A stretch of DNA of 64,000 nt from assembly GCF_000176135.1 (NCBI RefSeq), contig NZ_ACZN01000014.1, positions 62,001 to 126,000 on the forward strand, in the 5' to 3' direction. Below the pieces are notes generated by a model that was given only the letters and a program-made list of their open reading frames with translations, was not told where the DNA came from and searched no databases. Position numbers and translations under genes: made by a program. Positions 55,662 through 63,953 of the stretch are shown here, in pieces; position 1 is the stretch's first letter; each line of letters starts with the position of its first letter. The DNA is from Vibrio coralliilyticus ATCC BAA-450 (lineage in GTDB: Bacteria; Pseudomonadota; Gammaproteobacteria; Enterobacterales; Vibrionaceae).

Positions 55662-56180
55662 ATGTTGGATATGTTTGTTACTGCTCACAGTGAGCAAAGG
55701 GCCGTGCTCTACGCAGGCCGTGAAACGCTGTCTGAAAAGACGGCCAGGATCATGCTGCGTCGCCTTGACACCGAGTATTACACGCGCTCAGAACACCGAC
55801 GAGTGAAAGAGGTGCTCACCAAACTGGGGTATTTGGCCCAAGAGAAAAGTCGGGAAGCGGAGCTGCTCGACAAAGCGAATGAGACGATCCGCAAAGCCAA
55901 TGCCCGTATTCATGAGCTGAAGCAGCAACGCGATGAGGCCGAGCGCAGTGCCAGCGAATTAAAGAAACAAAACCAGGTGTTGCAAGGCCGTTTAATGTCA
56001 GCGGCGTGTTCCCTGTCAGATAAAGATATTTTGGGTTATGAGTCCCTGCCTTCTGGGCCGGAATTAAGGAAGCGCTACAAAAATCTCGCAGCGATCCATC
56101 ACCCGGATAAAGGAGGCAGTAAGACCATGATGCAACGGTTAAACGATTCCTACGAAAAACTGAAAGCGCAAGTGGCTTAA
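55662..56180 (+). CDS. Coiled-coil protein with C-terminal J domain
   Basis: A 172-residue protein. Residues 1-60 are unassigned (MLDMFVTAHSEQRAVLYAG), residues about 60-115 form a charged coiled coil (LLDKANETIRKANARIHELKQQRDEAERS), and the C-terminus is a DnaJ J domain with LGYESLP, RKRYKNLAAIHHPDKGG (the essential HPD) and LNDSYEKLKA. J domains stimulate the ATPase of DnaK. The start is uncertain: 55662 is the first ATG in frame, and no good ribosome site is seen at it or at a TTG further up (55527). Confidence 0.75.
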   Translation: MLDMFVTAHSEQRAVLYAGRETLSEKTARIMLRRLDTEYYTRSEHRRVKEVLTKLGYLAQEKSREAELLDKANETIRKANARIHELKQQRDEAERSASELKKQNQVLQGRLMSAACSLSDKDILGYESLPSGPELRKRYKNLAAIHHPDKGGSKTMMQRLNDSYEKLKAQVA

Positions 56181-56295
56181 AAGCAAGCGCCTCGTGGCTT
56201 TGCGAAGGGCAGACCACGGTGTTTGGTATAGGCCTCGTCAATGAAACGGGAGGGTGGTATTATGCGCCGCTTTAACGATAAGTGGATGTATTTTC

Positions 56296-56898
56296 ATGGA
56301 CGACCAACAACGTATCAAGAATGGCTCAGTACGCTCTCGCATTGTGCTTAGCGGGGTGTTGCTCTCATTGGCCGGCTGCGCCAATCACTACCAATTAAGC
56401 CCGGAAGCGGCGTACGCTGAGGTGATGGTGACGTCGACCAATGACTCAACACGGACGCTGCTGCGCGATAGTGATGTACTGATTTTCAGTCCGGAGTGCC
56501 AATTGATTGGGAACAGCCCTGTGATGGCTACACAAGGGGGAAACGACGAAAGCCATGTGTTTCCGGTCTTGCGAGTGCCGGTAGGTCAAGCCATTGCCTT
56601 AACATTGGCATACCGAGACGCACGACTTGGTGAGAATCGTGCTTGTGCCACCACCTTGATTTTTACGCCACAGAGCCACCATCGTTACACCCTCACACAT
56701 ACGGTCTCGAACCAGGTTAGGCAGTGCCGTGCCGACATGGTCGATGAGACGACCGCTGCACAACCATCGTATGCGCTGGCGGATTATAGCTGCTCAATGC
56801 AAGGAAAAACCGCCGCGGGGACGAACTCCAAACCAATCAGGCATCGGATGAAAATGGAGAACGGCGTCGCCATCGCTGTCAAGGACGAGAATTGGTGA
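56296..56898 (+). CDS. Lipoprotein of unknown function
   Basis: A 200-residue lipoprotein. LLSLAGC is a clear lipobox (Cys near 28) after an unusually long, basic n-region (MDDQQRIKNGSVRSR). The mature part is polar, with SRTLLRD-type repeats of short strands and two cysteine pairs (SPECQ, RACATT, RQCRAD, SCSMQ). No family recognised. It may be a periplasmic beta-sandwich. Confidence 0.65.
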   Translation: MDDQQRIKNGSVRSRIVLSGVLLSLAGCANHYQLSPEAAYAEVMVTSTNDSTRTLLRDSDVLIFSPECQLIGNSPVMATQGGNDESHVFPVLRVPVGQAIALTLAYRDARLGENRACATTLIFTPQSHHRYTLTHTVSNQVRQCRADMVDETTAAQPSYALADYSCSMQGKTAAGTNSKPIRHRMKMENGVAIAVKDENW

Positions 56899-57029
56899 GA
56901 CGCTTGCGCCCGCCTCCCCGCTGTTAGAAGTGACAATTATTGCGTGCGTTTATATGCACTGTTTATCATATAAATTTCGCGAAAGCGTCTAGACTGTGAC
57001 CGTCTTTCTAACGGTAACAGGATGAAAGT

Positions 57030-57128
57030 ATGACGGTCGCAACAAGAGCCGCCAAGCGGGTGGAATGGATCGCGCAATGTCTGCCTTTGGTGTGGTTTGT
57101 GCTGCTCGTTCTGGTGCAGCATTCATAA
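57030..57128 (+). CDS. Possible 32-residue membrane peptide
   Basis: An ATG frame with AGGA seven bases upstream codes for 32 residues: a basic, charged start (RAAKRVEW) then one membrane helix (LPLVWFVLLVLVQ). This is typical of small single-helix bacterial proteins. A strong hairpin follows at 57146. No homology is known to me. Confidence 0.4.
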   Translation: MTVATRAAKRVEWIAQCLPLVWFVLLVLVQHS

Positions 57129-57145
57129 GGGGCAGTGCAAGCCTA

Positions 57146-57173
57146 GGCAAAGCCTGCGTCAAAAGGCTTTGCC
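57146..57173. terminator. Strong hairpin between convergent genes
   Basis: GGCAAAGCCT pairs perfectly with AGGCTTTGCC around GCGTCAAA. It has no T run, but its place between the small frame and the convergent SIMPL gene suggests a shared terminator. Confidence 0.5.
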
Positions 57174-57187
57174 GGGTCTGTGAGGGC

Positions 57188-57907
57188 TCAATCAGACAGA
57201 TAGTACTGCACGGTCGATACGACCCGTACTTTCTTTATGTAGGGCGTGTTGCTGTCGCGATCATAAATCGAAAATTGCCCTTGGGTGGCGCGTTTGATTT
57301 TCCCCAGCGAGCTGTCTGAATCCTTGGCAAATTTCTCTGCCACTTCACGCGCATTTTTGGTGGCTTCTTCAATCATGTCGGGCTTGATGTCATTTAATTG
57401 AGTAAAGCTGTAGTCAACCCGGTTAGTGTAGGGATCTTGATTGAGCAGCACGCCTTGCTTGCCCAACTCGCCGATTTCGTTGATGGCCGCTCTCACCACT
57501 TCAATATTCTGACTGTACACGGTGAGGGTTCGAGTGGCTAAGTACCGGTACTCGATGTTCGGTTCCCCACCGTATTGCTGGGCTTTGCGATCAGTGACCG
57601 CAGGCGATGAGAGAGAGACGCTGGATGGGGCTAAGCCTTTGCGACTCAGAAAGTGCTGGACCAGGGCCGTCTGTTTATCAATCTCGTCAAACAAGACAGC
57701 CATATCATTCCCTGCGACCGTAAACTGAATCGGCCAAATGACGGTGTCTGCGGGGTATTCGCGTTCTGAGAGTCCCTTGACGGTGACGACACGCTCGTAC
57801 GCTTTATACTGGATGGCGGTTTGCTGGATGAAGAATCCCAGCACCCCCAAACCGATAATCAGACACAGGCCTAACCATATTGATGATTTCGTGGACATTC
57901 GCTCCAT
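57188..57907 (-). CDS. SIMPL (DUF541) domain protein
   Basis: A 239-residue periplasmic protein anchored by an N-terminal helix (WLGLCLIIGLGVLGFF). VVTVKGLSEREYPADTVIWPIQFTVAG is the SIMPL signature, with repeated sets such as YRYLATRTLTVYSQNIEVVRAA and KNAREVAEKFAKDS. SIMPL proteins (YggE-like) are linked to oxidative-stress tolerance in E. coli, though their action is unclear. ATG 57907 follows AGGAGG; a longer frame to 57934 lacks one. Confidence 0.85.
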   Translation of the reverse strand: MERMSTKSSIWLGLCLIIGLGVLGFFIQQTAIQYKAYERVVTVKGLSEREYPADTVIWPIQFTVAGNDMAVLFDEIDKQTALVQHFLSRKGLAPSSVSLSSPAVTDRKAQQYGGEPNIEYRYLATRTLTVYSQNIEVVRAAINEIGELGKQGVLLNQDPYTNRVDYSFTQLNDIKPDMIEEATKNAREVAEKFAKDSDSSLGKIKRATQGQFSIYDRDSNTPYIKKVRVVSTVQYYLSD

Positions 57908-58040
57908 TTCTCCTCCTCGTCGCGTCGCTGTCAATCGATAGGATGGCGATCATAACCAGGGCATGTCAATGCTGTGGCATAGAAACGTTAAGATTGACCC
58001 CAATGATGGGTTGCAATCAGGGCTGCCAAGCAAACGATGT

Positions 58041-58751
58041 TTAACCGCTTTTCTTGGCAGTCGCATCAAGTTGATAGGCTCGGGAGAAAGCGCTCAAGCC
58101 TGTGGGGGTAAACGCGATGGCTCGCGAGTCCAAATCACGGATGGCCCACTCGCGTGTGAGGAGATCGTCCAATATCCATTGCCCCAAGCTGCCCGCAAGG
58201 TGGCTGCGGCGCTCACTCCAATCTAAGCAGGCCTTGCAAAGCGGACGTCGGGCTGAGGTGAGGGTGCCAACCTCAGCCCCCAAACGTTCGAACTGACGGC
58301 GCCCTTCATCCGTTAGGTGGTGGTGATTGCGGTCCTCTGTCAGCCATCCGTTCGCGATCAAGGCATCGAATAGGTGCACCCCCAGTTCCCCCGCCAAATG
58401 GTCGTAACACACGCGCGAGCGCCTCAGGCGTGGGTCCGTCGTCCCCCGTAAGCGAGGTATTGCAGCGGTGACGGTCAGCAACTGCTCTAACAGTTCGGCC
58501 ACCTGTGCGTCTTTTATCTGAAAATATCGGTGCCGGCCTTGTTTGCGCACGACGAGCAGCTCACCCGAGACTAACTTGCTCAGATGGCTACTGGCGGTTT
58601 GAGCTGTGATGTCGGCTTCTAGCGCCAGTTCAGTAGCGGTTAGCGCTTGGCCACCCATCAGCGCGGTCAGCATCCTAGCGCGCGCTTGATCGCCGATGAG
58701 GCCAGCCACCAGGGCAATGTTCGGTTCCATGGTCGTCAATTCGATGTGCAT
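58041..58751 (-). CDS. ArsR-type transcriptional regulator
   Basis: A 236-residue winged-helix regulator. ARMLTALMGGQALTATELALEADITAQTASSHLSKL is an ArsR-type helix-turn-helix, followed by VVRKQGRHRYFQIKD. About 120 further residues end in a second domain with CKACLDWSERRSHLAG, a pattern of a common subgroup of such regulators. It is divergent from the NIPSNAP/ABM genes at 58811, which it probably controls. The internal ATG at 58730 is an equally good start. Confidence 0.83.
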   Translation of the reverse strand: MHIELTTMEPNIALVAGLIGDQARARMLTALMGGQALTATELALEADITAQTASSHLSKLVSGELLVVRKQGRHRYFQIKDAQVAELLEQLLTVTAAIPRLRGTTDPRLRRSRVCYDHLAGELGVHLFDALIANGWLTEDRNHHHLTDEGRRQFERLGAEVGTLTSARRPLCKACLDWSERRSHLAGSLGQWILDDLLTREWAIRDLDSRAIAFTPTGLSAFSRAYQLDATAKKSG

Positions 58752-58810
58752 CGAAGCATCAATGAGTGAGGGCAGTAGACTGCCTCAAAAACCATAAGGA
58801 GACAACCACC

Positions 58811-59167
58811 ATGACCATTACCTGTTTTATTGAGTATCGCATCGACCCGTTTCAACGGGAGGCGTTTGCCCATTATGCCGAACAATGGGGTGACATCATT
58901 CCCCAATGCGGTGGCGATTTACTCGGCTACTTCCTCCCGCATGAAGGCACGAACGATAGAGCTTATGGCCTCATCAGTTTTCCCAATCTGGCCGCGTATG
59001 AACGCTATCGCGAGCGGCTCGTTCGATCCGAAGCTGGCCGGGATAATTTTCAGTTTGCCCATGCCGAACAGTTCATCAAGCAAGAAAAGCGGACATTTCT
59101 GCGTGTGCTTCCGGCTACCTATATGCGCCGAGCAGAGGGGGATGTGCATGATTGCCGTAATATTTGA
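58811..59167 (+). CDS. NIPSNAP family protein
   Basis: A 118-residue ferredoxin-like protein with the NIPSNAP pattern: [39 protein letters not shown], and [15 protein letters not shown]. The function of bacterial NIPSNAPs is poorly known. AAGGAG precedes the ATG. Its end overlaps the start of the next gene by 20 bases, so the two form one unit under the divergent ArsR-type gene. Confidence 0.87.
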   Translation: MTITCFIEYRIDPFQREAFAHYAEQWGDIIPQCGGDLLGYFLPHEGTNDRAYGLISFPNLAAYERYRERLVRSEAGRDNFQFAHAEQFIKQEKRTFLRVLPATYMRRAEGDVHDCRNI

Positions 59168-59471
59168 GGTGACGCCAAAAAGTGGGGCGGCGCCGCACTA
59201 TTTTGATTTAGCCAACCAGCTTAAAGAGGCACTGCACCACATGGAGGGGTTTGTGTCAGTAGAGCGGTTTCAAAGCCTCAGTCGGCCCGAGACTTTTCTC
59301 TCTCTGTCATTCTGGCGAGACGAGCAGGCGGTGGCGGCCTGGCGCACGCACTTCGCCCACCAACATGCCCAGCGACTTGGCCAAGCCTCTCTGTTTGCTG
59401 ACTATCGCATACAGGTTGCGCACGTCGTTCGAGACTACGGCATGCAAGCCAGGCAAGAGGTGCCCATGTGA
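59148..59471 (+). CDS. Antibiotic biosynthesis monooxygenase (ABM) fold protein
   Basis: A 107-residue ABM-fold protein ([58 protein letters not shown]). ATG 59148 is favoured since GAGGGGG lies six bases before it; ATG 59142 is possible. It overlaps the NIPSNAP gene by 20 bases. Together with the alpha/beta hydrolase neighbour at 53328 and the ABM at 54139, the region is rich in small enzymes of this fold. Confidence 0.85.
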   Translation: MIAVIFEVTPKSGAAPHYFDLANQLKEALHHMEGFVSVERFQSLSRPETFLSLSFWRDEQAVAAWRTHFAHQHAQRLGQASLFADYRIQVAHVVRDYGMQARQEVPM

Positions 59472-59662
59472 CGAAGTAGGCACACTCTAGGTATCGAGGC
59501 CGTGGAAATGATACCAAGTTGATACTGAATTTATGCCTTGGGTCCATAAGATTAAGGGGCAGAGCGAGTTCAATGCGCAGCAAACTCAATGTGGTTGAGT
59601 CGCGTGCGCTCTGCCATTTTGGACATCAACACATAGACAGTGTATCAATCAAGGAGAAGAAA

Positions 59663-60097
59663 ATGAGTAACCCATCTCAAGCGAATCTAAGAACTGCCAC
59701 CGTCACTATGGTCAACAATAGTACCCAAGACAACCCGGCTACAATGACGATCACTAATGCATTTGCTACGCAAGGTGAAATCATTACATCGAACTTGCCA
59801 GTCTCGGTAGAAAACAATGGCGGCAGTGCTTCCGTTGAGGGGGATGCCACATCACCTCGTCAGGGCATCATCGGCTATGCGACGTACGTCGTTCAGAACA
59901 TTGAAGACAGCTCGGTTAAGTTCACCAACACCATGAGTGCACGCCGCTGTCAGTTTCAAATCGGTAATGGCGGTCCCACCCTTCACCTAGAAGACAACGG
60001 TCAATCGAACGTGACCTTCGGTGGCTTCCGCTGGAATTTCCAAACTCAATCGAATAATTTGGAATACAACATTGTTGTTACGGTAAGTCGCGCTTAG
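59663..60097 (+). CDS. Beta-rich hypothetical protein, paralogue of the next gene
   Basis: A 144-residue protein without a signal peptide or membrane helix. It is nearly all Ser/Thr/Asn/Val and strand-like (ATVTMVNNS, ATMTITNAF, WNFQTQSNNLEYNIVVTV). It shares with the protein at 60203 the segments LP-x-(S/A)-(V/L)-x-NNGGS (residues 46-55 here, 64-73 there) and GY followed by QN and F-x-N (residues 71-89), so the two are paralogues. I recognise no family; a small beta-sandwich such as a lectin or cytolysin is one guess. AAGGAGA precedes the ATG. A strong hairpin separates it from the paralogue. Confidence 0.62.
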   Translation: MSNPSQANLRTATVTMVNNSTQDNPATMTITNAFATQGEIITSNLPVSVENNGGSASVEGDATSPRQGIIGYATYVVQNIEDSSVKFTNTMSARRCQFQIGNGGPTLHLEDNGQSNVTFGGFRWNFQTQSNNLEYNIVVTVSRA

Positions 60098-60116
60098 GCC
60101 GTGACATCCGTCGTCA

Positions 60117-60145
60117 GCCATGGCCCTATCAAAAAGGGCCATGGC
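60117..60145 (+). terminator. Strong hairpin between the paralogous genes
   Basis: GCCATGGCCCT pairs with AGGGCCATGGC (11 bp) around ATCAAAA, then GATTTCTG. It has only a short T run, so it may be a partial terminator or RNA-stabilising element that sets different levels for the two proteins. Confidence 0.55.
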
Positions 60146-60202
60146 GATTTCTGTTCTCTGACCCGCCAAATTGTACGGGTCCATCGTACGTTTTCCTGGC
60201 GG

Positions 60203-60691
60203 ATGGAGTCGTGGCTGTTGTTGGCCTGTTTGTGGGCGGTAGCCCAGGCAAGCGACGGGGCCGATCTTAAATCTAGGGTCGCCGACTCAACGGCGATCAC
60301 TGTCCACCTGGATAACCTTCAAGTCAGTGGCAGTACGACCGTCGCCACGGTTACGCTCCTGAGTGGCCAGCAAACGGATCCCGTAACCTTACCTTATGCA
60401 CTGCTGAATAATGGGGGGTCTTACCAAGCCCATTTCGTTAGCGGCAACGGTATCGTTGAGGGGTACATTGTGGTGTTTATTCAAAATCATGTCCGCTACC
60501 TCATTCAATTCCAAAATGCGGCGCAATCTCGAAGTGTCACGTTGAGTCAACAATCCCTTTCGAGTGCCACGCTAGGGGGGACATCAGCCGTCAATGTACG
60601 AATCCAGACCCTAGAAGTCGCCAATACTTACCGTATCGCCATTTTGTTTGAAAGTTTGGGTAAGGCCGAGCCGCCATTGTCCGTGCCGTGA
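60203..60691 (+). CDS. Exported beta-rich hypothetical protein, paralogue of the previous gene
   Basis: A 162-residue protein with a signal peptide (LLLACLWAVAQA, cleavage after residue 16). The mature part is strand-like (ITVHLDNLQVSGSTTVATVTLL; YRIAILFESLG) and carries LPYALLNNGGS and IVEGYIVVFIQN ... IQFQN, matching the gene at 59663. One copy therefore stays in the cytoplasm and the other is exported. The ATG at 60203 has no spaced ribosome site; a frame reaching 60101 is open upstream. It lies 116 bases before the RNase T2 gene. Confidence 0.58.
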   Translation: MESWLLLACLWAVAQASDGADLKSRVADSTAITVHLDNLQVSGSTTVATVTLLSGQQTDPVTLPYALLNNGGSYQAHFVSGNGIVEGYIVVFIQNHVRYLIQFQNAAQSRSVTLSQQSLSSATLGGTSAVNVRIQTLEVANTYRIAILFESLGKAEPPLSVP

Positions 60692-60807
60692 CGCGACGGT
60701 CATCCATCTGGATCACAGTTTGAAAAAGGAGTCGGGTCTATGCCCGAGCCTGCACTACGATTAAGCGGTCAACCTATCATCAATGCTCAACGTCAAAGGG
60801 AAAGCGC

Positions 60808-61899
60808 ATGAGTCGTTTCAACTTGAGGGGCGTCCAATGGCACTGGCTGCTGACGGTCTTGCTGATCAGTACGCTGGGCGCGCCGATAGCGAAGGGAGCA
60901 CCCCAAGCGGCAGACGGCACCTTTGTCGCCAGCCAAGCTTGCCCGGCTTACCAGAGTAAGAATAAGCAGACCAATCCTGGTCAATGGCTGACCCAACCCC
61001 AGCGTCAGTATGCAATCCATGAGATCATTGGATCCCCGTCGCTCTCTTGGGTTCGGATCACAGTCCCCGGCGCAGAGCCGGCGTTACGTTGGGTAGCCGC
61101 CACCTGTGGAGAAGCGAACTATCAAGTGCGAGGAACGGAGGAGCGTGACGCTCTTAACGCCTTTTGCCGCACGCCCGGGATGGCGACGTCCTACGTGTTT
61201 GCGGTGTCTTGGCAGCCGGGGTTTTGTCAGACGGTGCCCCAGTACGATCCCAAGCAGAAACCGGAATGCGAAGTGCGCGATGACAGCGTTGGTTTTGCCC
61301 GTCATTTTGTTATCCATGGTCTATGGCCCAACCACCCTAAATGCGATGGACAGGGTCAGCGCCCCTGGTATGGCTATTGTGGCGGAGTCAAAGGTAAGCC
61401 CGCAAAGAACCCAAATGCGCCGACCTTTTGTGATTACCCGCCCATTGAGTTATCGGAAGACGTTCGTCGCCAACTAGGTCAAGCGATGCCAAGCGCAAAG
61501 TACGGTTCCTGCCTGCAACGACATGAATGGCACAACCATGGTACCTGTCAGACGGTTTGGTCGCCGGACGGTTATTACCACCAGTCCATGCGCCTGCTCG
61601 ATCAGATTAACACATCGTCGTTTGCTCACTTTGTTCGAACCCACATCGGCCAAGAGGTGGCCGTCGTGGATCTCAGAGCAGCGTGGCAGGCGGCGTTTGG
61701 CCAAGACACTGATCAGCAGATAAGGCTCCAGTGTCGACCTCACGCCCAACGCTCCTATTTAACAGAACTTCAGATTGCCCTGCCGCTGGAGGTGGAAAGG
61801 GAGACCGATCTGGCGGCGTTGCTCCAGATGGTCACACAGGGGCAATTTGAGCAAGGGAAGTGCGGTAAAAAGGTGTACATCGACCCTATTGGGCGTTGA
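60808..61899 (+). CDS. Secreted RNase T2 family ribonuclease
   Basis: A 363-residue exported ribonuclease. The signal peptide ends about residue 30 (PIAKGAPQAADG). An extra N-terminal domain (about 35-105; TFVASQACPAYQS ... WVAATCGEA) precedes the catalytic domain. CAS I is RHFVIHGLWP (His170) and CAS II is HEWHNHGTC (His239, Glu240, His244), so the catalytic histidines are present. RNase T2 enzymes cut single-stranded RNA to 3'-nucleotides. It is followed by a DNase I-like gene 59 bases away; together they would break down nucleic acids outside the cell. Confidence 0.92.
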   Translation: MSRFNLRGVQWHWLLTVLLISTLGAPIAKGAPQAADGTFVASQACPAYQSKNKQTNPGQWLTQPQRQYAIHEIIGSPSLSWVRITVPGAEPALRWVAATCGEANYQVRGTEERDALNAFCRTPGMATSYVFAVSWQPGFCQTVPQYDPKQKPECEVRDDSVGFARHFVIHGLWPNHPKCDGQGQRPWYGYCGGVKGKPAKNPNAPTFCDYPPIELSEDVRRQLGQAMPSAKYGSCLQRHEWHNHGTCQTVWSPDGYYHQSMRLLDQINTSSFAHFVRTHIGQEVAVVDLRAAWQAAFGQDTDQQIRLQCRPHAQRSYLTELQIALPLEVERETDLAALLQMVTQGQFEQGKCGKKVYIDPIGR

Positions 61900-61958
61900 T
61901 CTGACGTGCTTTGAAGACGGTCATGTCAGGCACTGCAACGCTAAAAAGGAGAAAGCGT

Positions 61959-62843
61959 ATGCGATTGATAGTCGGAGTACTGATCACTGTGGGGCTGATC
62001 TCTGTTTTGAGTTCTGAGCCTTGGTCTGCGTTGTCTGCCGCTAAGAGCGTCACACCATCAGGCGAAGCGGATCTCGCGCCCGATGGCCTTCACGTGATCT
62101 CTTGGAACATCCAAGTATTTGGACGCAGCAAAGCGAGCAAGCCTCAAGTGATGGCCCACATTGTGGCGACCCTTCAACATTATGACCTGATAGCCATTCA
62201 GGAAATCCGTGACAAAAGCCAAACCGCGATTCAGCAACTGCTGGAGGCGCTGAACAACGCGAGCCAACACACCTACACCATGATTGTCGGTGAGCGGCTT
62301 GGGCGCAGTGCCAGCAAAGAGCAATACGCGTATGTGTACCGCGTTGATGTGCTCACGCCGCTGCGTTTCTATACGTCGGATGATCCCGACGATGTGTTTC
62401 ACCGCGAACCCTTGGTGGCGCATTTTCAGTGCCCAGCCTGTGTCTCACCAAACTTAATTGTGGTCAACGTGCACACCGACCCCGATGAGGCGCATGAAGA
62501 AGTGGATGCGCTGAGTGACGTGGTCACGACTGCGATCCAAGCCTCCGCGATCCAAGACGTCTTGGTATTGGGGGATTTGAATGCCGACTGTGGCTACATG
62601 AACCAACATGAGCGCGAGACTTCTCCGTTGTTTGGAGATGGGTTCACTATGCTCATTGGTGATGACGTGGATACCACCACAGGTAAAACGCATTGTGCCT
62701 ATGATCGGCTGGTGGTGACCAACAGCTTGGTTCCTCGCATTGAGCACGCTCGGGTGGTGGCATTTGATGACGATCTTGACTTGGATGAGGCGCAGACCAA
62801 GGCCGTCAGTGATCATTACCCTGTGGCGCTCACACTATGCTGA
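61959..62843 (+). CDS. Secreted DNase I-like endonuclease
   Basis: A 294-residue endonuclease/exonuclease/phosphatase-family protein with a signal peptide (LITVGLISVLSSEPWSALSA). It is strikingly like animal DNase I: SWNIQVFG, IAIQEIRD (Glu82), NVHTDPDEA (His172), LGDLNADC, TGKTHCAYDRLVV and SDHYPV (His286). All catalytic residues are in place. It would cut double-stranded DNA outside the cell. AAAAAGGAG precedes ATG 61959. The closeness to the RNase T2 gene suggests a joint nutrient-scavenging or biofilm role. Confidence 0.9.
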   Translation: MRLIVGVLITVGLISVLSSEPWSALSAAKSVTPSGEADLAPDGLHVISWNIQVFGRSKASKPQVMAHIVATLQHYDLIAIQEIRDKSQTAIQQLLEALNNASQHTYTMIVGERLGRSASKEQYAYVYRVDVLTPLRFYTSDDPDDVFHREPLVAHFQCPACVSPNLIVVNVHTDPDEAHEEVDALSDVVTTAIQASAIQDVLVLGDLNADCGYMNQHERETSPLFGDGFTMLIGDDVDTTTGKTHCAYDRLVVTNSLVPRIEHARVVAFDDDLDLDEAQTKAVSDHYPVALTLC

Positions 62844-62970
62844 GGCTCGGCGCTTGAAGACGATCACAGTTCCGTGTTGAGAACGCTGGTCAGGTTGCGC
62901 GTGTGGAGGAGAGCCGGCACAAAGTCAGCATCGGATTCAGAACCAGAATAATATTAAACATTATGCATAT

Positions 62971-63067
62971 TTAAGTGGTCTACGCTTAAAGTGTCCGATG
63001 ACAAAAAGCAAGTGACGTCTGTCACGTATGGATTTAGCTGGCTCTCCCTAAGCCAGCTCTTTTTTTC
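62971..63067 (+). ncRNA. Candidate small RNA or 3' UTR with terminator
   Basis: TTCAGA (62936-62941) and CATTAT (62959-62964) are 17 bases apart and could start an RNA near 62971. It would contain the hairpin GTGAC-GTCT-GTCAC (63011-63024) and end in a strong terminator: AGCTGGCT paired with AGCCAGCT (63036-63043, 63051-63058), then CTTTTTTT. It could also be the 3' end of the DNase transcript. No reading frame fits. Confidence 0.35.
63036..63067 (+). terminator. Rho-independent terminator
   Basis: An 8-bp stem (AGCTGGCT/AGCCAGCT) with a CTCCCTA loop followed by C and a run of T. It lies 190 bases after the DNase stop. Confidence 0.88.
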
Positions 63068-63245
63068 CCTAAGATCGCGTTTCCCAAGGCGTCGAATTCC
63101 TTCGATATTGAGTGGATTGCAGACGAAGACGGTCGGCAAGCCCGTGACTTGGCCTGAAACTCTCGGCATTGGTGTACCAATGGTTCGATGGGCATCGAAG
63201 TATCGTCTTATTTGATAGGTACACTGACTCAACGATGACTCAGCG

Positions 63246-63953
63246 ATGACAACCAGGATGACGCCCTTGAAATCTCTCTCCCTGCAAGACTACTTAAATA
63301 CCCACTTTCTTCGCCGCAGTGAACTGGCGAAGCGGCTCAGTGTCCGCTCTGACACGCTGAGCCAACTTATCGCGTCTGGTATGATCCCGTCGTGGTCATA
63401 CAAAGTGAACCAAGGCGCTGTGTACACACAGGTGTTTGGCCAGCATGAAGCGCGCGATTGCCACAACGATGAGTACTTTTCGCCCAGCGTCCTTGACTGG
63501 TACCGCCACCATCGGGCGCAGTTCCCTGATCACAAGACCGTGCCGCCTCTGACCGACCAGCTGTGTGGTCAGTTTGTGGCGACGTTCGTAAAGGCGGCAC
63601 AAGCAAGCGAGACGTTTCGGTGGGCCTTTGCCGAGGCGATGAGTGAGCCCGGCGCCTTGCAAGCGATGGCAACCACCACTTGGCATCACCACCGACAAGG
63701 TACGTATGGCGTATGCGTGCGCCAACCGTCGAGTGTGGCCGCTATTATCGAAAAACAAGTCGCCGTGGCGGCGCTAACACGCATCACAAACCATGGTCAG
63801 AAAAGCCGCTACACCGAGCAAGAATGTGGTGAGTGGCGTCAATGGGCCGAGGTGTACGATAGGGTGGCCATGCCTTTTTCTCCCGTCGACTATGCGCAGT
63901 CCAGTCGAAAACGCCTGATCGATGACGTGCTGGACAGTTTACCGCCTGACTAA
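63246..63953 (+). CDS. Hypothetical protein, possibly DUF6058-like
   Basis: A 235-residue cytoplasmic protein. The first 50 residues (LQDYLNTHFLRRSELAKRLSVRSDTLSQLIASGMIPSWSYKV) look like a small helix-turn-helix or the start of DUF6058 proteins, then FSPSVLDWYRHH and a His-rich region (TTTWHHHRQG). DUF6058 is sometimes listed with natural-product genes, but I am not sure of the match. There is no clear ribosome site; ATG 63246 or 63258 are possible. No further gene is visible before the window ends. Confidence 0.55.
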   Translation: MTTRMTPLKSLSLQDYLNTHFLRRSELAKRLSVRSDTLSQLIASGMIPSWSYKVNQGAVYTQVFGQHEARDCHNDEYFSPSVLDWYRHHRAQFPDHKTVPPLTDQLCGQFVATFVKAAQASETFRWAFAEAMSEPGALQAMATTTWHHHRQGTYGVCVRQPSSVAAIIEKQVAVAALTRITNHGQKSRYTEQECGEWRQWAEVYDRVAMPFSPVDYAQSSRKRLIDDVLDSLPPD

